NCBI GenBank assembly: GCA_038277395.1
Contig: CM076193.1
Location: forward strand, 96,673,583-96,737,582
Direction: 5' to 3'
DNA from: Dryocosmus kuriphilus
Taxonomy: Eukaryota > Arthropoda > Insecta > Hymenoptera > Cynipidae
DNA length: 64,000 nt
The notes under the pieces were generated by a model. It was not told where the DNA came from, made no database searches, and saw nothing but the letters and a program-made list of their open reading frames with translations. Shown in pieces: positions 44,452 through 55,521 of this stretch (positions are counted from its first letter, which is position 1; every line of letters begins with the position of its first letter). The position numbers were made by a program, and so were the translations under genes.

Positions 44452-45246
44452 TCAGTAAATTTAAGAAAAATTCAATTTTATACTATTACTACTAAAAAAT
44501 ATCGGCTTGCGATAATAACCTACATATGTAAAAATAAAATAGTGCAATATAGTATTAATAAAAACTTCTATATTACACAAATAAGTTTATCAATTGCAGA
44601 ATTATGTATTGTAATGTCCTTGGAAGATTTAAATATAAACACAATTTGAACTAAAAAGCTGTTAATCAAAAAAACAACTCCGCGATGAAATTTGGACAAA
44701 TAAAACTAAAAAATTTGAATTTTTGGTTTAGATAATTTCTAAATCTTCTTTATTCACAATTTGAAATACTTTAACTTTAAGCGTATATTATTAAATTTAA
44801 ATTATTAGCGACAAAAAATTACAGACACAGTAAATATATAAACTTTTTATACAATCATTTATATACAGTGTTTTTATAAAATTTAAGTTTTCACCGCCAG
44901 TGAATTTATAAGTTTTTCATTTTTCATAGTTTTGTAATCAGTCAGTCAGTCAGTCTAACTTTTGAAGAGTGAATACACTATTGAAATGTACAATTATTGT
45001 CATTTACATTTGCATAATTTAAATTGATCAGGAGTATCAATATTTTAAAATTAATCTTAAAACTTTAACACATATAACATCAACTGTAATCAACACTAAT
45101 TAACAATAAGCTAATTCAATAATAATTTTGAAAGAAGTTATTATTATTATTAATTATCCTAATAATAATAATACTTTCTTTCAAAAGTATTTTTGGGTCA
45201 AAAATCCACTCTTTTACTTGTCATTGTTCCCTTCCAAATTTATAGT
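44452..45246. other. AT-rich non-coding
   Basis: No gene supported. A CAGTCAGTCAGTCAG run lies at about 44939-44953. The plus-strand frame starting at 45128 is the antisense of the hAT relic described next. Confidence 0.35.
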
Positions 45247-45477
45247 TTATTTTCTATCTCGATCAGACAAACTACAAGAAGCCCATGAATTTAAACATAG
45301 CAATTGCTTCACAGATTCGCCAGTCATTCTATTTCTGTACTTTCTCGATATTAAAGCTGTCCTAGAAAATAACCTTTCTGCAGGGACTGACGTTGAAGTT
45401 GTACACAAAAACTCCGCGGCCATTCGTGATAGATTTGGGTAGATCCGCTCATGATCCGCCCACCCAGTGAGAATGTC
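45247..45477 (-). pseudogene. hAT transposase C-terminal dimerisation domain relic
   Basis: Read on the minus strand: WADHERIYPNLSRMAAEFL, then CTTSTSVPAERLFSRTALIS, RKYRNRMTGESVKQLLCLNS, ending SLSDRDRK and a stop at 45247-45249. The pattern W...YP.LS.MA..FL...STSVPAERLFS....I...RNR...V..LL.LNSW is the hAT-C dimerisation domain that ends hAT transposases. It is uninterrupted for about 75 residues but has no start. Upstream (above 45480) a run of A's and unrelated sequence follow, so the catalytic part is gone. Confidence 0.82.
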
Positions 45478-46357
45478 GTGAAAAAAAAAAAATTAGGATG
45501 GAGGGTACTATACATTATAGTTTATACTATCTTTACATTATATATCGCGAGCCAGGATTTATTGATATGATCCTAGGAGAAATAAAACAATAAATTTCGC
45601 AACCAACTAGTCAGGTAGTTCCTCAGTGATTAGTCATCAGGAGAGTAGACTGTTGTGAATAAGAAAATGGAAATTATATTTTTTAAGGTATACAAAAATG
45701 ACCCATTTCTAATAAAATATCTGTATCATAAAAAAGAAATATTTTGATAAAATATTATTTGACAAATTACATACAGTAAGAAATGTATAAAATTCCATAA
45801 AAAATTAGATAAAATATTAAAGATAAAGAAAAATGGTTCTTCAATCTGTTGAAGTCGAGAAGTTTATTGAAGATAGTATGTTTATGTATAATAATTAATA
45901 GGGCAGAGTAAAAATGATAAAATGTATCTATTTTATTAATTTTATGAATTATTTAAATTATTTTATTCATTCTTTTTTCGTTCTCGTGAAAAAAAACTGT
46001 GATTTGGCATGTTTTTTGTACATTTAGATATATACTTATCAATGCGATAAGGAATAATAATACATAATTTAAAATTGCAAAAAATTATTTTTCTCGAAAT
46101 TAAAATTTTTTTAAATGATGAAAAATGATTTTTGGATACATTAAAAATACTTTTATAAACTTTTAAAATAAAAGAATTTGCGGCTGGAATTGTTTATATT
46201 ATTCAACATAAATATGCTTTTTTAATTTTACAAAAAAAAAAAATAATTTTTTTTAGCATTTTCCAAAAATTCTAACTTAAATAAAAATTTTGTTTCAATT
46301 TTGGATTTTCTATGTAATGCCAAAGCAGTAATGCATAATGCATTAATAGATTAATGC
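45478..46357. other. AT-rich non-coding
   Basis: Very AT-rich sequence with A and T runs. No remaining hAT coding sequence or terminal repeat could be picked out. Confidence 0.3.
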
Positions 46358-46593
46358 AACCCAATCCGATTAGTCCTTCGAAAGTTATCGTGTTCACAGA
46401 CTACTACGACAACGACAACGACAACGACAACAACTACGGCGACAACGACAACGACGACGACAACGAGAGGCAGACACCAACGTAAAACATGTTTTTTTCG
46501 GATTCAGGGGGTCATGAAACGTCGACATTTCATGAAATCCGCGAAAGTCAGTTTTCACATAACACTAATACCTTCTCATTGAGATGAGAATGT
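46358..46593 (-). mobile_element. Helentron-like element, copy F, 5' part only
   Basis: Reverse orientation, only the outer 240 bases. The block ATCCGATTAGTCCTTCGAAA is at about 46363-46382, with an expanded AAC/GAC microsatellite at about 46405-46465. GGATTCAGGGGGTCATGAAA and the 5' end GATGAGAATGT at 46593 follow. The rest was never inserted or has been lost. Confidence 0.7.
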
Positions 46594-47659
46594 AATACCT
46601 CTGCATTCCTAAGAAAATCATTTCACCCTTATAATATCTTAATTTTCAATTAACATCTTCTGGGAGTGATCATGAGGCTAGCAAGACAGCAGTAGGCTGC
46701 GAGCAAAGTAACGAAAAAGTGACCTAACTTGAAGTTACAAGCTAGTGCAAAAATAGTAATAGTTACATATAAGAAGTTACTACCGAGCACTAGTAGCTAT
46801 TCTTTGTGCGGGAATGTATATGGGTTGTGTTATTTTATTATTTTATATATATAATTTATAATCAGCGCAAAAAGCTATCTGAAATTAAAAGAGGGTTGAT
46901 TATTCAATTTGAATGATCTCCTGTACGACCCTGATGAGTCTGATAAGCGAGACTGGAGCAGGGGTGATAGAAAGATTTTGCTTTCAGATTCAGTTTTGGT
47001 ACCTCAAAATACATAAGAATAGCGTGGGCAGATCTCCAGCAAAAGGGACTTCGTTTACATGAGCATGTGCGAGGGACTTCTCACTGGAGAAATTTCTTAT
47101 TTCCGCGTGGGTGGCTTAAGAGAACACTTGGAAATCTGTCAGCAATCTAGCAATGCACCAGTCTTGACAATCTTTCGCCAAGTGCAAAGTATTCAGTATT
47201 CACACACCGACTCATCAGGCCTGCTAACGATGATCGCGGAATGAACAGTCGACTGAATCCGAACGCCGACAAGTTTAGCTGAGTCTGTATTTCTCGACGG
47301 TTAATCACTTGGATTTTTTTGTGTAGACTGAACTGCACGATTACAAAACTGCATGAGATTGTATGATATTGCAAAGGAATCTTTGAAATTACATGAGATT
47401 GCAAGGTATTAATAGATTTCAAGGAATTATCTTTGTCAACCTATATGCTAAATATTAGTTAAAGATCAGAACCCTCATCTGAAAAAACTTATTTGTTCTA
47501 CTAAATCATTTGGCAAACAACTGAAACAATATTATATCATGAAAATGTTTCAGCAAAAAATTGTTATTGTTCACAAACAAATACTATGAACAAATTTAAA
47601 AAACAGACATTTCCCCTTGAAAAAGATCCTTTTTGTATAAAATTACGCGGTATGAGGAT
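46594..47659. other. Non-coding, nothing recognised
   Basis: A moderately GC stretch at about 46910-47290 has no motif I recognise. At about 47340-47410 the word (C/A)ATGAGATTG(T/C)A(T/A)GATATTGCAA-like recurs three times, a short minisatellite. No gene supported. Confidence 0.3.
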
Positions 47660-47860
47660 GAAATATTATTCCCAAAATTAAAAAATTATGAAAGTAGAAA
47701 TTTTCTGAAAAAAGTCCAAAAACTTATAATTCCCGAAATTATAAAATTTCCAAAATCTAAAACTTCCGAAATTATAACTTTCCGGAAGTTTAAAGTCCAC
47801 ATATTATAGAATTCCTAAAATGATAAAACTGCCAAAATGATAAAATTCCCGAAAAGATTG
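47660..47860. repeat. Degenerate array of AAAATTATAAAATTCCCGAA-like words
   Basis: Roughly eight to ten imperfect units of 18-24 bases, built on AATTCCCGAAATTATAAAAT and variants (TTTCCAAAATC, ACTTCCGAAATTATAACTTT, AATTCCTAAAATGATAAAAC). It behaves like an eroded minisatellite. Confidence 0.55.
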
Positions 47861-47995
47861 AAAATTAATATTTTTCTTCCTCATAGAGGAAGCTTTATAG
47901 TCTTAATAATTTTAAATATTTGTAAAATTATTCAGTTAAACGTTCGTCAGTTGATAAATGTCTAATACAACGTTCTAAGCAACTGTCCGAATGTA

Positions 47996-48932
47996 CATTC
48001 TGTCAAAAAAGTACCGGGAATTTATCATTCAAAAAGTCCGCTCAAAGAGATTGTCAAAAGCCTTTGTGAGCTAAGTTGGCACCACTGTCCCCTATACTGA
48101 CGTGGAGTCCGAGCGCCATCTGTCATTTACTTTGTTCACAGTGCTCAATGTTGTGAGGTTACCTCAAGTGTGTTTCGCGATTTTTACAATGGATAAAAAT
48201 ATCGAACAAAGAATTTGTCTCAAATTTTGCATTGCAAATGGAATTTCGTGTGCGGAATCGCTGAAAATGTTGGAGAGGGCTTACGGTGAAGCGACTTTAT
48301 CAAAAACACGTGCATATGAGTGGTACAGTGCATTCAAAAGTGGTCGAGATGTGGTGGAAGATTTGCCTCGCTCTGGTCGGCCATCAACGTCTTTATCTGA
48401 GGATGACATCGCTAAAGTGAAGAAATGGTGACTGAAAATCGTCATTTAAGTTTAAGAGAGATAGCCGCTGAACTTTCTGTGTCTCACGAATCAGTTCGTA
48501 CCATTCTAAGCGATTGTTTGAACATGAAACGCGTTGCTGCTCGACTAGTTTTTGCACCACGATAACGCATCATTTCACAAAGCTATCATTGTGAACGAAT
48601 TTCTAGCCAAAAACTCAACGAATGTCATCGAGCAACCACCATATTCACCTGATATGGCTCCGGCCCACTTTTTTCTCCTTCCAAAACTCAAATTGCCGCT
48701 TCGAGGCACCCGTTTTCAGTCGATAGAAGCCATAAAAGAGAATTCGCGGCGAGAACTGAAGTCGATTCCGGAAAATGCATTTAAAAAATGTTTTGATGAT
48801 TGGATTATTCGTTGCCATAAGTGTATTATTTCCGAGGGGGCCTGCTTTGAAGGCGATAAAATAAATTTGGATGAATAATAAATGGTTTGTCTTTTATTGA
48901 TTAATTCCCGGTACTACTTTCTTGACAGAATG
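47996..48932 (+). mobile_element. mariner element with internal deletion
   Basis: A 937-bp element flanked by TA (47994-47995 and 48933-48934). Its terminal inverted repeats of about 28 bp run CATTCTGTCAA(A/G)AAAGTA and then CCGGGAATT; the right one has three extra bases. It contains a broken mariner transposase and a 5' untranslated part of about 190 bases. It is shorter than a full mariner (about 1.3 kb) because the middle of the gene is missing. Confidence 0.85.
48189..48878 (+). pseudogene. mariner transposase, deleted centre
   Basis: The likely start is MDKNIEQRICLKFCIANG at 48189; earlier ATGs give unmariner-like residues. The N-terminal DNA-binding half follows (LSKTRAYEWYSAFKSGRDVV, DLPRSGRPSTS). 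A frameshift at about 48425 leads into NRHLSLREIAAELSVSHESV. At about 48548 the sequence jumps to LHHDNASFHKA, with the second catalytic Asp, then IEQPPYSPDMAPAHFFLLPK with the third acidic residue, ending GDKINLDE and a stop. The section with the first catalytic Asp is deleted, so the protein cannot act. Confidence 0.85.
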
Positions 48933-49132
48933 TATGTTATTTATAACGTTTTGTGATGCATGCATGTATGAATGGATGGATGTCGCCCTTGTTTGTTATC
49001 ACTATAACTTAAAGACGGTTGCCGATAAATTGATGAAATTTAGAGGGCTTATTTTCAGCACTAATATCTCGATACTGATTCAAGGATTTTTTTTAGTATT
49101 TAATTTGATAATTGTTATGTCCTTTATAATTT

Positions 49133-49465
49133 TTTGAAAGTAGGTTTTTTTATAGTAAAACTTCTTTCATTAACATAATTCAAAGTTGATGCAACAATAT
49201 AAAAGATTCCTTGATTCGAGACGAATCGATTGACCTATAATATTAATATATTTTACAATATATGAAAAGTCGTTTTATTATAGTAAAATTTTTTAAAAAA
49301 CGTAACTGTTGATGCTAGAACAGAAAAGATTCCTTGATTCGAGACGAGTCGATTGACCTATAATATTAATATATTTTATTGAGAAGTAAGAAAGTTATGG
49401 TCATTTATAATGCTTGAAAAAACTGTTTTTTTACAGTAAACCTTTTTTCATTAGTATAATTCAAA
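49133..49465. repeat. Tandem duplication, about 125-bp period
   Basis: GATTCCTTGATTCGAGACGA, then (A/G)TCGATTGACCTATAATATTA, occur at about 49206 and 49328, each preceded by a TTTTTTATAGTAAAA-like stretch and followed by ATATATTTTA. A third partial unit with TTTTTTTACAGTAAAC lies near 49427. Confidence 0.65.
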
Positions 49466-49802
49466 GTTTTTGATCGTATATTTGTATGTTTATGGCGAGC
49501 ACCTTTTTATGAATATACATACATATTCATGTCATGCATTTTATTGAAGATTCAGCACACCTGGCTCCTGGATCGCATAAGGTTTGACTAAAATAAACGC
49601 AAAATCGGTAAGCGGCGATTGAATTATATTCGTCCACAGTACCAAAATCCGTTTAAATCAAAATCCTAGCTGCTCTTATTCGCTAGATATACGTATTTAA
49701 CCTACTGCGCGCGGCGGTTTTTGTCAATTTGCAATTAAAATATTAATTTTATCAAAAAATATTTCAAACGAAAGTTGTTTGGTTTTGCAAAAAACAAAAA
49801 AA

Positions 49803-50764
49803 TCTCATCGCGCGCCGTGCTCGGTGTTTATGGATCGTATAAACCTTTAAATTAAAAATTGCAAAAGAAATTATTTTACTTAAGACTCTATCGCCCTTAA
49901 GGAATACATTCTCATCATTCTCTCTCTCTCTCTTTCCAAGGTGAACAATACTGCTTGTTAATATTTTCTCATATCTTGAATAGTTTTGCTGAAAAGTGGT
50001 TTTCTTTATACTCGTATTTCATAACATCTTTCACGAATAACTCAAAAATTCGAAAAGATAATAATAGTTAATAGCGAATATCTCAAAAATATCTTTTTGC
50101 GGCGAACAACTCTGTTTATTACCATTTCTTTTGTATCTTGCATATTTTGGCGGGAAATTTGAATTTTTGATTTTTTTAATAGCGTTTTCTCGATTAAAAT
50201 CAAAACCGTGCATTTTATCAAAAAATAGTTAAATCAAAATTTGTAGATCTTTTTGAGTTGAACAACTTTATAGTTTGGCGGGAAATTTGAATTTTTTATT
50301 TTTAATAACGTTTTCTCGATTAAAACAAAAACCGTGCATTTTATCAAAACATGGTTAATACAAAATTTGTAGATCTTTTTAAGATAAACAATTTTGGTTA
50401 TATACATATTTTCTGTATCTCGCATAGTTTAGCCGCAAAATGGATTTATTGATTTTGTGAAAACCGTTTTTGATGGATAAAACCATAACCTTTGGTCCAA
50501 AGTGGCTGGCTAACGAACTCGTCCTTACTTTTTACGTTTTAAAGAAGTATGCCAAAGCGCAACCGAATCCGATTAGTCTTTCGAAAGTTCCCGTGTTCAC
50601 AGACTACTACAACAACGATAACAGCGACAACAACAACGACAGACAGACACCGACGTAAAACACGTTTTTTCGGATTCAGGGGTCATGAAACGTCGACATT
50701 TCATGAAATCCGCGTAAGTCAGTTTTCACATAAAACTGATACCTTCTCATTCAGATGAAAATGT
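49803..50764 (-). mobile_element. Helentron-like element, copy G
   Basis: Reverse orientation. The 5' end reads GATGAAAATGT (one change) at 50764. A GAC/AAC microsatellite lies at about 50598-50645, with two to three internal units. At the 3' end (49803) the sequence is AAAAATCTCATCGCGCGCC: compared with copy D, 22 bases holding the hairpin are missing between two TCT words. The copy sits in an A tract whose empty version is in the opposite arm (about 52306-52318). Confidence 0.72.
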
Positions 50765-50877
50765 AAAAAACTTTGTGTTCTTGCCATTTTTCGTTAAAAT
50801 CAATATTTCGCCAAAAAATGTCAAAAAATGTAGCGCCCCCCCTTACATTGTTGGCAACGCTACTCTCTACGCATATA

Positions 50878-51208
50878 CACGGAAAGAAGATCAGAGTAGT
50901 GGCTTACTCTTCAAGTTTAGGTGGAGCTCTGAATTGCAGTAGCAGGCGCTACACTTAGCAATCGGAGTAGCTGCTGCTGCTCTGGGCAGAGTAAACCGTA
51001 CACCGCTACGGTGCACTGAATGCTCTATATAGCCCGTCACTCATTTAATGATTCGTCTATACTCCGACCAGAGATGAAGGGGCTCCGAAATCGGAGTAGC
51101 TGCTACTATCGCGAAAAGAAATAGCTACTCTTTTTTCGGTTGACCGTCTGTTCCGAGTGGTGGGCGCTGCCATAGGAGAGTAGCCCCTACTTTGATCTTC
51201 TTTCAGTG
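50878..51208. mobile_element. 331-bp MITE flanked by TA
   Basis: Ends CAC(G/T)GAAAGAAGATCA(G/A)AGTAG pair as terminal inverted repeats of about 35 bp. TA lies on both sides (50876-50877, 51209-51210). The interior has several GGAGTAGCTGCTGCT or GTAGCAGCTACTCC words forming smaller hairpins. The class is probably a Tc1/mariner-type non-autonomous element because of TA, but no transposase is present. Confidence 0.65.
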
Positions 51209-51228
51209 TAGAATATACGATATAGAGT

Positions 51229-51876
51229 GAGGGGCCGTTCAAGTAATACTTAAGCACCGAGGGGGTAGGGGAGTCCTTTGCTGTGCTTATTTTTGATGAC
51301 ATGGGGGCCGTAGGGTATAAATGGCGATTACGTCAGCAATATTTATTTATTTAGTTTTCGAATTTTTTTTTGCAAAATTTAATAGATTCTGATTTGAACA
51401 TATATGGCAATTCTATACTTCTCTATGCTCGAAAGCGTAGAAATCTTCGATTCAGGTTCGATCTCTGACCATTTCATTTTTTCATAACCAAAAATCGATT
51501 TTTAATCTTGAATGGATTCGTCGAATCGATTCTTTTGCCTAAAGATCGACTACCGAAGTAGTCAATAAAGAAATTTGGACAGATTTTGTAAAAATGATAC
51601 CAATGCTTACATAAGCATAGGAGGGGGGGGGGGGGGGGGGGAGGTTAAAAATGACTAAAATTCACTTACTTTCGCTACGTAATATTTGAGGAGAGGCCTC
51701 TGACTGGACTAAAAAATGTGACTAAAATTCTGACTTACTAATATTTGAAAAAATACTTTCGAGCGTGTATGGGGGGGGGGGGGGGGGTTCACTTACTTTC
51801 GCTAACAAGAGGAGAGGGAGGTTAAAAATGACTAAAATTCTGTTTACGTAATATTTGAACGATTTGAACGGCCTCT
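51229..51876. mobile_element. GGGGCCGTTCAA-ended element with G tracts
   Basis: GAGGGGCCGTTCAAGTAATAC at 51229 pairs with CGTAATATTTGAAC...GAACGGCCTCTG at about 51846-51876. The interior carries G(19) at 51623-51641 and G(17) at 51771-51787 within a tandem duplication (AGGTTAAAAATGACTAAAAT, ACTTTCGAGCGTGTAT). A second TIR-like GAGGCCTCTGACTGG at about 51694 suggests a nested or partial copy. The transposase class is not known to me. Confidence 0.5.
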
Positions 51877-52560
51877 GACTGAAAAAATAAAAAAATAAAC
51901 TTTCGAGCGTGTATAATTGGAATCGATATAAAATCAATATGATTGAAGATGAAAGACATTTATCGAATCTGAAAAAAACAGTAGTCGAATTCTCCTCACA
52001 AAACACTTAATTGAATAAAATGTGCGCAAAAATACATTAAAAATTTTCTATCAGTACGTGACGTGTAACTGAAAAAATATTTTAAGTTTGTTGTTGCTAT
52101 TGTACTGAATATAAGATATGCTGTGATTGTAAATTAAATTAAAATGCAAAATTTATGATTAAAAAGTTATTTCATTATTTAAGATAAAAAATTTCAATTA
52201 AATTTGAATTAAGTAAATTTTTTTTTTTTGAAATTTCAATGATTTTAGCCATTTTTTGGCGAAAATATTGATTTTTTTAACGAAAAATAACACTAATACA
52301 AAGTCTTTTTTTTTTTGCAAAAAAACAAACAACTTTTGCTTGAAATATATTTTGATAATATTAATATTTTTATTGCAAATTGGCAAAAACCGTCAAACAT
52401 GTCGCGCGCAGCAGGTTACATTAGTATATCTAGCGAACAAGAGCAGCTATAGGATTTTGATTTAAACGGATTTTGGAACTGTGGACGAATACAATTTAAT
52501 CCGCGCTTACCGATTTTGCGTTCATTTTTGTCAAACCTATTCGAGCCAGGAGCGTCAGTG

Positions 52561-52952
52561 AATTATTTAATATTAAAAAAAAATCAATAATGCTTCCTCT
52601 ATGAGGAAGTAAATACTTTTGCTGTTTAATCATAATGAGGAAGCGAAGTACATACCAAATGAGGGCAAATATGAGCACACACCCGAGATCGAATTCACAG
52701 CTAGTTTTATTTGTTAAAATGACATTTTATTATATAAATGTAATAAGGTCGGTATAAAAAAAATATTTTCTTTATTTTGTGTTATTTCTTTGTGTTATTT
52801 GATGAAAAAATATTTTCCTTATATTTTGAGATTAAAACACAATTAGAGATGTCTCTTAATCCTTAAACTACTACAAGGCATCCAAAATAACATGACGAAG
52901 GCTAAATATTTAATTTTTTAAAATAAATGCACCCCCAATTCGAATACCACCT
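52561..52952. other. Non-coding; second copy of a dispersed repeat
   Basis: About 52585-52690 (GCTTCCTCTATGAGGAAG, then GAGGAAGCGAAGTACAT and TGAGCACAC) matches in reverse the segment at about 12555-12640 and shares CCTCATAGAGGAAGC with about 47880-47895. No gene. Confidence 0.4.

Positions 52953-53003
<51 letters not shown>
52953..53003. repeat. G(51) homopolymer tract
   Basis: Fifty-one uninterrupted G bases after CGAATACCACCT. Such a long G run is very unusual in an AT-rich insect genome. Confidence 0.9.
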
Positions 53004-53438
53004 CTCGAAAATATTGGCCAAAATTCAAATTCGAAGTTTTTGGTGAGAGATTTACTTTTCATAATTTAGATGGGTTGAAGCAACTTTTTACCGAATTGGT
53101 GATGTTTTAACAAGCCTCTTTCATTTTAGAGTGCTATGGAACTAAAGGAATGTTCTTTTTTTTTTATTGACGTTTTTTAAACAACTCTTATACAAAAACT
53201 TGTTCATAATGTTATGAATTTAAATACTGCCATTATTTTTTCTCATCCGAGTGATCATAAATTAATACGATGTATATAAGAAATACGAATATTAGCTCGG
53301 TTTTCAATTCTCTCACTTTATACTCATGCATTTGACGCAGTAGTAGACACTTTCTGAATGAAAAGTTCTCCGAAGTTCCAACTTGTATCTAAAGTTCTAT
53401 GGTCCCAAGAGGTTCATTACAGGGGCGCATGAAGAAAA

Positions 53439-53441
<3 letters not shown>

Positions 53442-53507
<66 letters not shown>
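53442..53507. repeat. G(66) homopolymer tract
   Basis: Sixty-six uninterrupted G bases just before the G/C-rich inverted-repeat element at 53536-53949. It follows GAAGAAAATTA. Confidence 0.9.
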
Positions 53508-53508
<1 letters not shown>

Positions 53509-53535
53509 TTTAGCCATCCGTTCAAATTTTGCATA

Positions 53536-53949
53536 AGGAGCCGTTCATAAACCTCGAGGCCCAATTTTTCCACTTTTAGACCCACTCGTCCCCCCATGAG
53601 GCTCGAAGAGGGGTTTCCTTCGACCCCCCCCCCCCCCCCCCTTGTACCCCGAGGTTTTTTTTTCTACTTTAAAAAATCAAAATAAAGCAAATGATTTTTA
53701 TTTTTTACTTCTTTTATTTGATAAAGAATCGAAGTTCACAAATGGTGAGGTTAACCAGCCATGTAAATTGTTTACGACCGGGAATACATCATTCCCAGCA
53801 GCTCTCGGATTTGAGATTCCCCGCGCCTTTTCGAAAATAAAGAAAAAGCCATGCATTTTACTTTTTTAAACACCTTACTGGAAAACCTCGGAACTCAGAC
53901 CTCCCCCCCCCCCCCCCCCCCCGGCCGCGAGGTTTATGAACGGCCCCTA
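53536..53949. mobile_element. GGGGCCGTTCATAAACCTCG-ended MITE
   Basis: AGGAGCCGTTCATAAACCTC at about 53536 pairs in reverse with CGAGGTTTATGAACGGCCCCT at about 53928-53949. A second inner pair is CCCCGAGGTTT / AAAACCTCGG. C(18) at 53624-53641 and C(20) at 53903-53922 lie just inside the arms. The end sequence is close to that of the element at 51229-51876, so they are probably one family. Confidence 0.6.
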
Positions 53950-54109
53950 AGCACCACGCATTTTTCTACATTCCGGAGAAGGGGGTAACCCCCCTGCGTA
54001 CGCTCCTGGTTCATTATGATGTATACAGTCAGGTTATTTGTCATCTTCTGATACCTTTGACATTTGACGATGATATTAGCAAATGAAGTTTAAAGCGCAC
54101 AATGCACAT

Positions 54110-54490
54110 GCCAGTGGTCTGAGAGACACCAAAAACAGTCGAAACTTCAATCGTTTGTCGGATGTGTATGAAACTTGGTACAAGGGTACTTGGTATAATG
54201 TTTTTCTGAAGATCGCTGATTTCAATTTTGACAAAGTGCCAATTTCAAAATGGCTGATCCAATATGGCGTCAAAAAGTTAAATTTTTTTTACAGATTTGA
54301 CTAAAACCAGGTACCAGGGGGTTTTTGAGGTCGCTGGTTTCGATTTTGACGTCAAAAGTCAAACATTTAAAATGGTGGATTTTATATGGAAGCAAAAAGT
54401 TTAAATTTCTTACATATATGCCTAAAACTTGGTATCATGAGGTTTTTGAAGACACTAAATTTGATTTTAACTTCTTTCAACTCACAAAGT
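54110..54490. repeat. Minisatellite, three units of about 125 bp
   Basis: Units share (T/A)(A/G)AAAC(T/C)(T/A)GGTA(C/T)CA, then TTTTTGA(G/A)G(T/A)CGCTG(G/A)TTTC(G/A)ATTTTGAC, TTTCAAAATGG(C/T)(T/G)GA and ATATGG, at about 54167, 54304 and 54424. The same family occurs inverted at 57419-57640. Confidence 0.6.
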
Positions 54491-55517
54491 GACTCATTCT
54501 AAAAAGCACCCCGAAATGTGCGACGCAAGAGGACACACATTAATAAAGCATCCCGAAATATGGAGCCTAAAATAACACTGCAACCTCCACGTGGTAGATT
54601 CTGAATACTACAAACTTTGTATAGGGGAGAGAGAGTGCCTTGAACTGAGAGAAGTATTGACTTCATAATACTCAAAACATTTTAAGCAAAAAAGGAGAGT
54701 TAAAGAATACATGCATCGTAACATAGATTAAATCAGATAACTGTCCATAATTAACCTTTTTCAGAACCAGTGCACTTTTATCCAGATGAGGGTCTTGGAC
54801 CACGATTTGGATAATCGTTTTTTACAGTAGGAACAGTGCCAATTGATAGATAGATAGTTCTCTTGATCTCACCAAATAACAGTTCAGCGCTATGACCTTG
54901 TAATGTTTTTTTTATTAATATAAACAATATTTTAAATTATTTTATCAAAAATACGTTGGCTCCATCTTCTGTGGTATTTATCATTATTATTAGGCAGGTA
55001 AGGTACACGTTGGTATACGTTCATTTGTTTGACTTTTTAGTTCGTAATTACTCAATCGTACCAGCATAAAAAAAAACACTTCAGCAAACAAATCTAATCT
55101 TTCACGAATTATCCAGATCGGGACACATGACACCGCCAACAAAAACATAATAACTACGGTGCTACTTAAAATTATACGGCTCCTGCTGTGGAAATTTTTT
55201 AAGTCATATATCCTGTGAATACAAGGAACAAAAAAAAAACAATTAAAAAAAAATTGTATCTCCGTAAAAATTGAAAAATTACCAGGGGATAAAAGTTACT
55301 TCGCCATGCAAAAAACATATTTAAAAATTTTTTTTTTTAAATTCAATAAGGACAAGTGATGAACACATTATGGCACAATCTCTTTTTGCCAATGTTTCTT
55401 ATACAAAAAAAATACTATACTTCGTTTAATCAAAATATAATGTTATTTTTACGCATTATTCAGTTAAGCAACCTATACAGTTGAGGGCACGCTCCCCTAT
55501 ACGCAAACTGCGAGCGT
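54491..55517. other. Non-coding, nothing recognised
   Basis: AT-rich sequence with short A/T runs up to the TTAA at 55518. No gene or clear repeat could be supported. Confidence 0.3.
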
Positions 55518-55521
55518 TTAA

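Larger units (their letters stand above)
49557..52560. mobile_element. Foldback-type element with nested insertions
   Basis: The left arm (49557-49802 plus 50765-about 50820) matches in reverse the right arm (about 52245-52560). Shared segments include CTGGCTCCTGG/GAGCCAGGAGCG, AAACGCAAAATCGGTAAGCG versus CGCTTACCGATTTTGCGTTC, and ATCAATATTTCGCC versus GGCGAAAATATTGAT. The arms are about 310 bp and diverged. Inside lie Helentron-like copy G (in the left arm), a TA-flanked MITE (50878-51208) and a G-rich inverted-repeat element (51229-51876). Confidence 0.65.

Noticed and set aside
45128..45442. 104-residue plus-strand frame
   Set aside because: It is the antisense of the hAT-C domain, which has clear family motifs.
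46928..46955. CCTGATGAGTCTGATAAGCG and GAGAC, resembling a hammerhead ribozyme core
   Set aside because: CTGATGA is followed by a possible stem (GTCT...AGAC), but the required GAAA after the stem is absent and no flanking helices were found.
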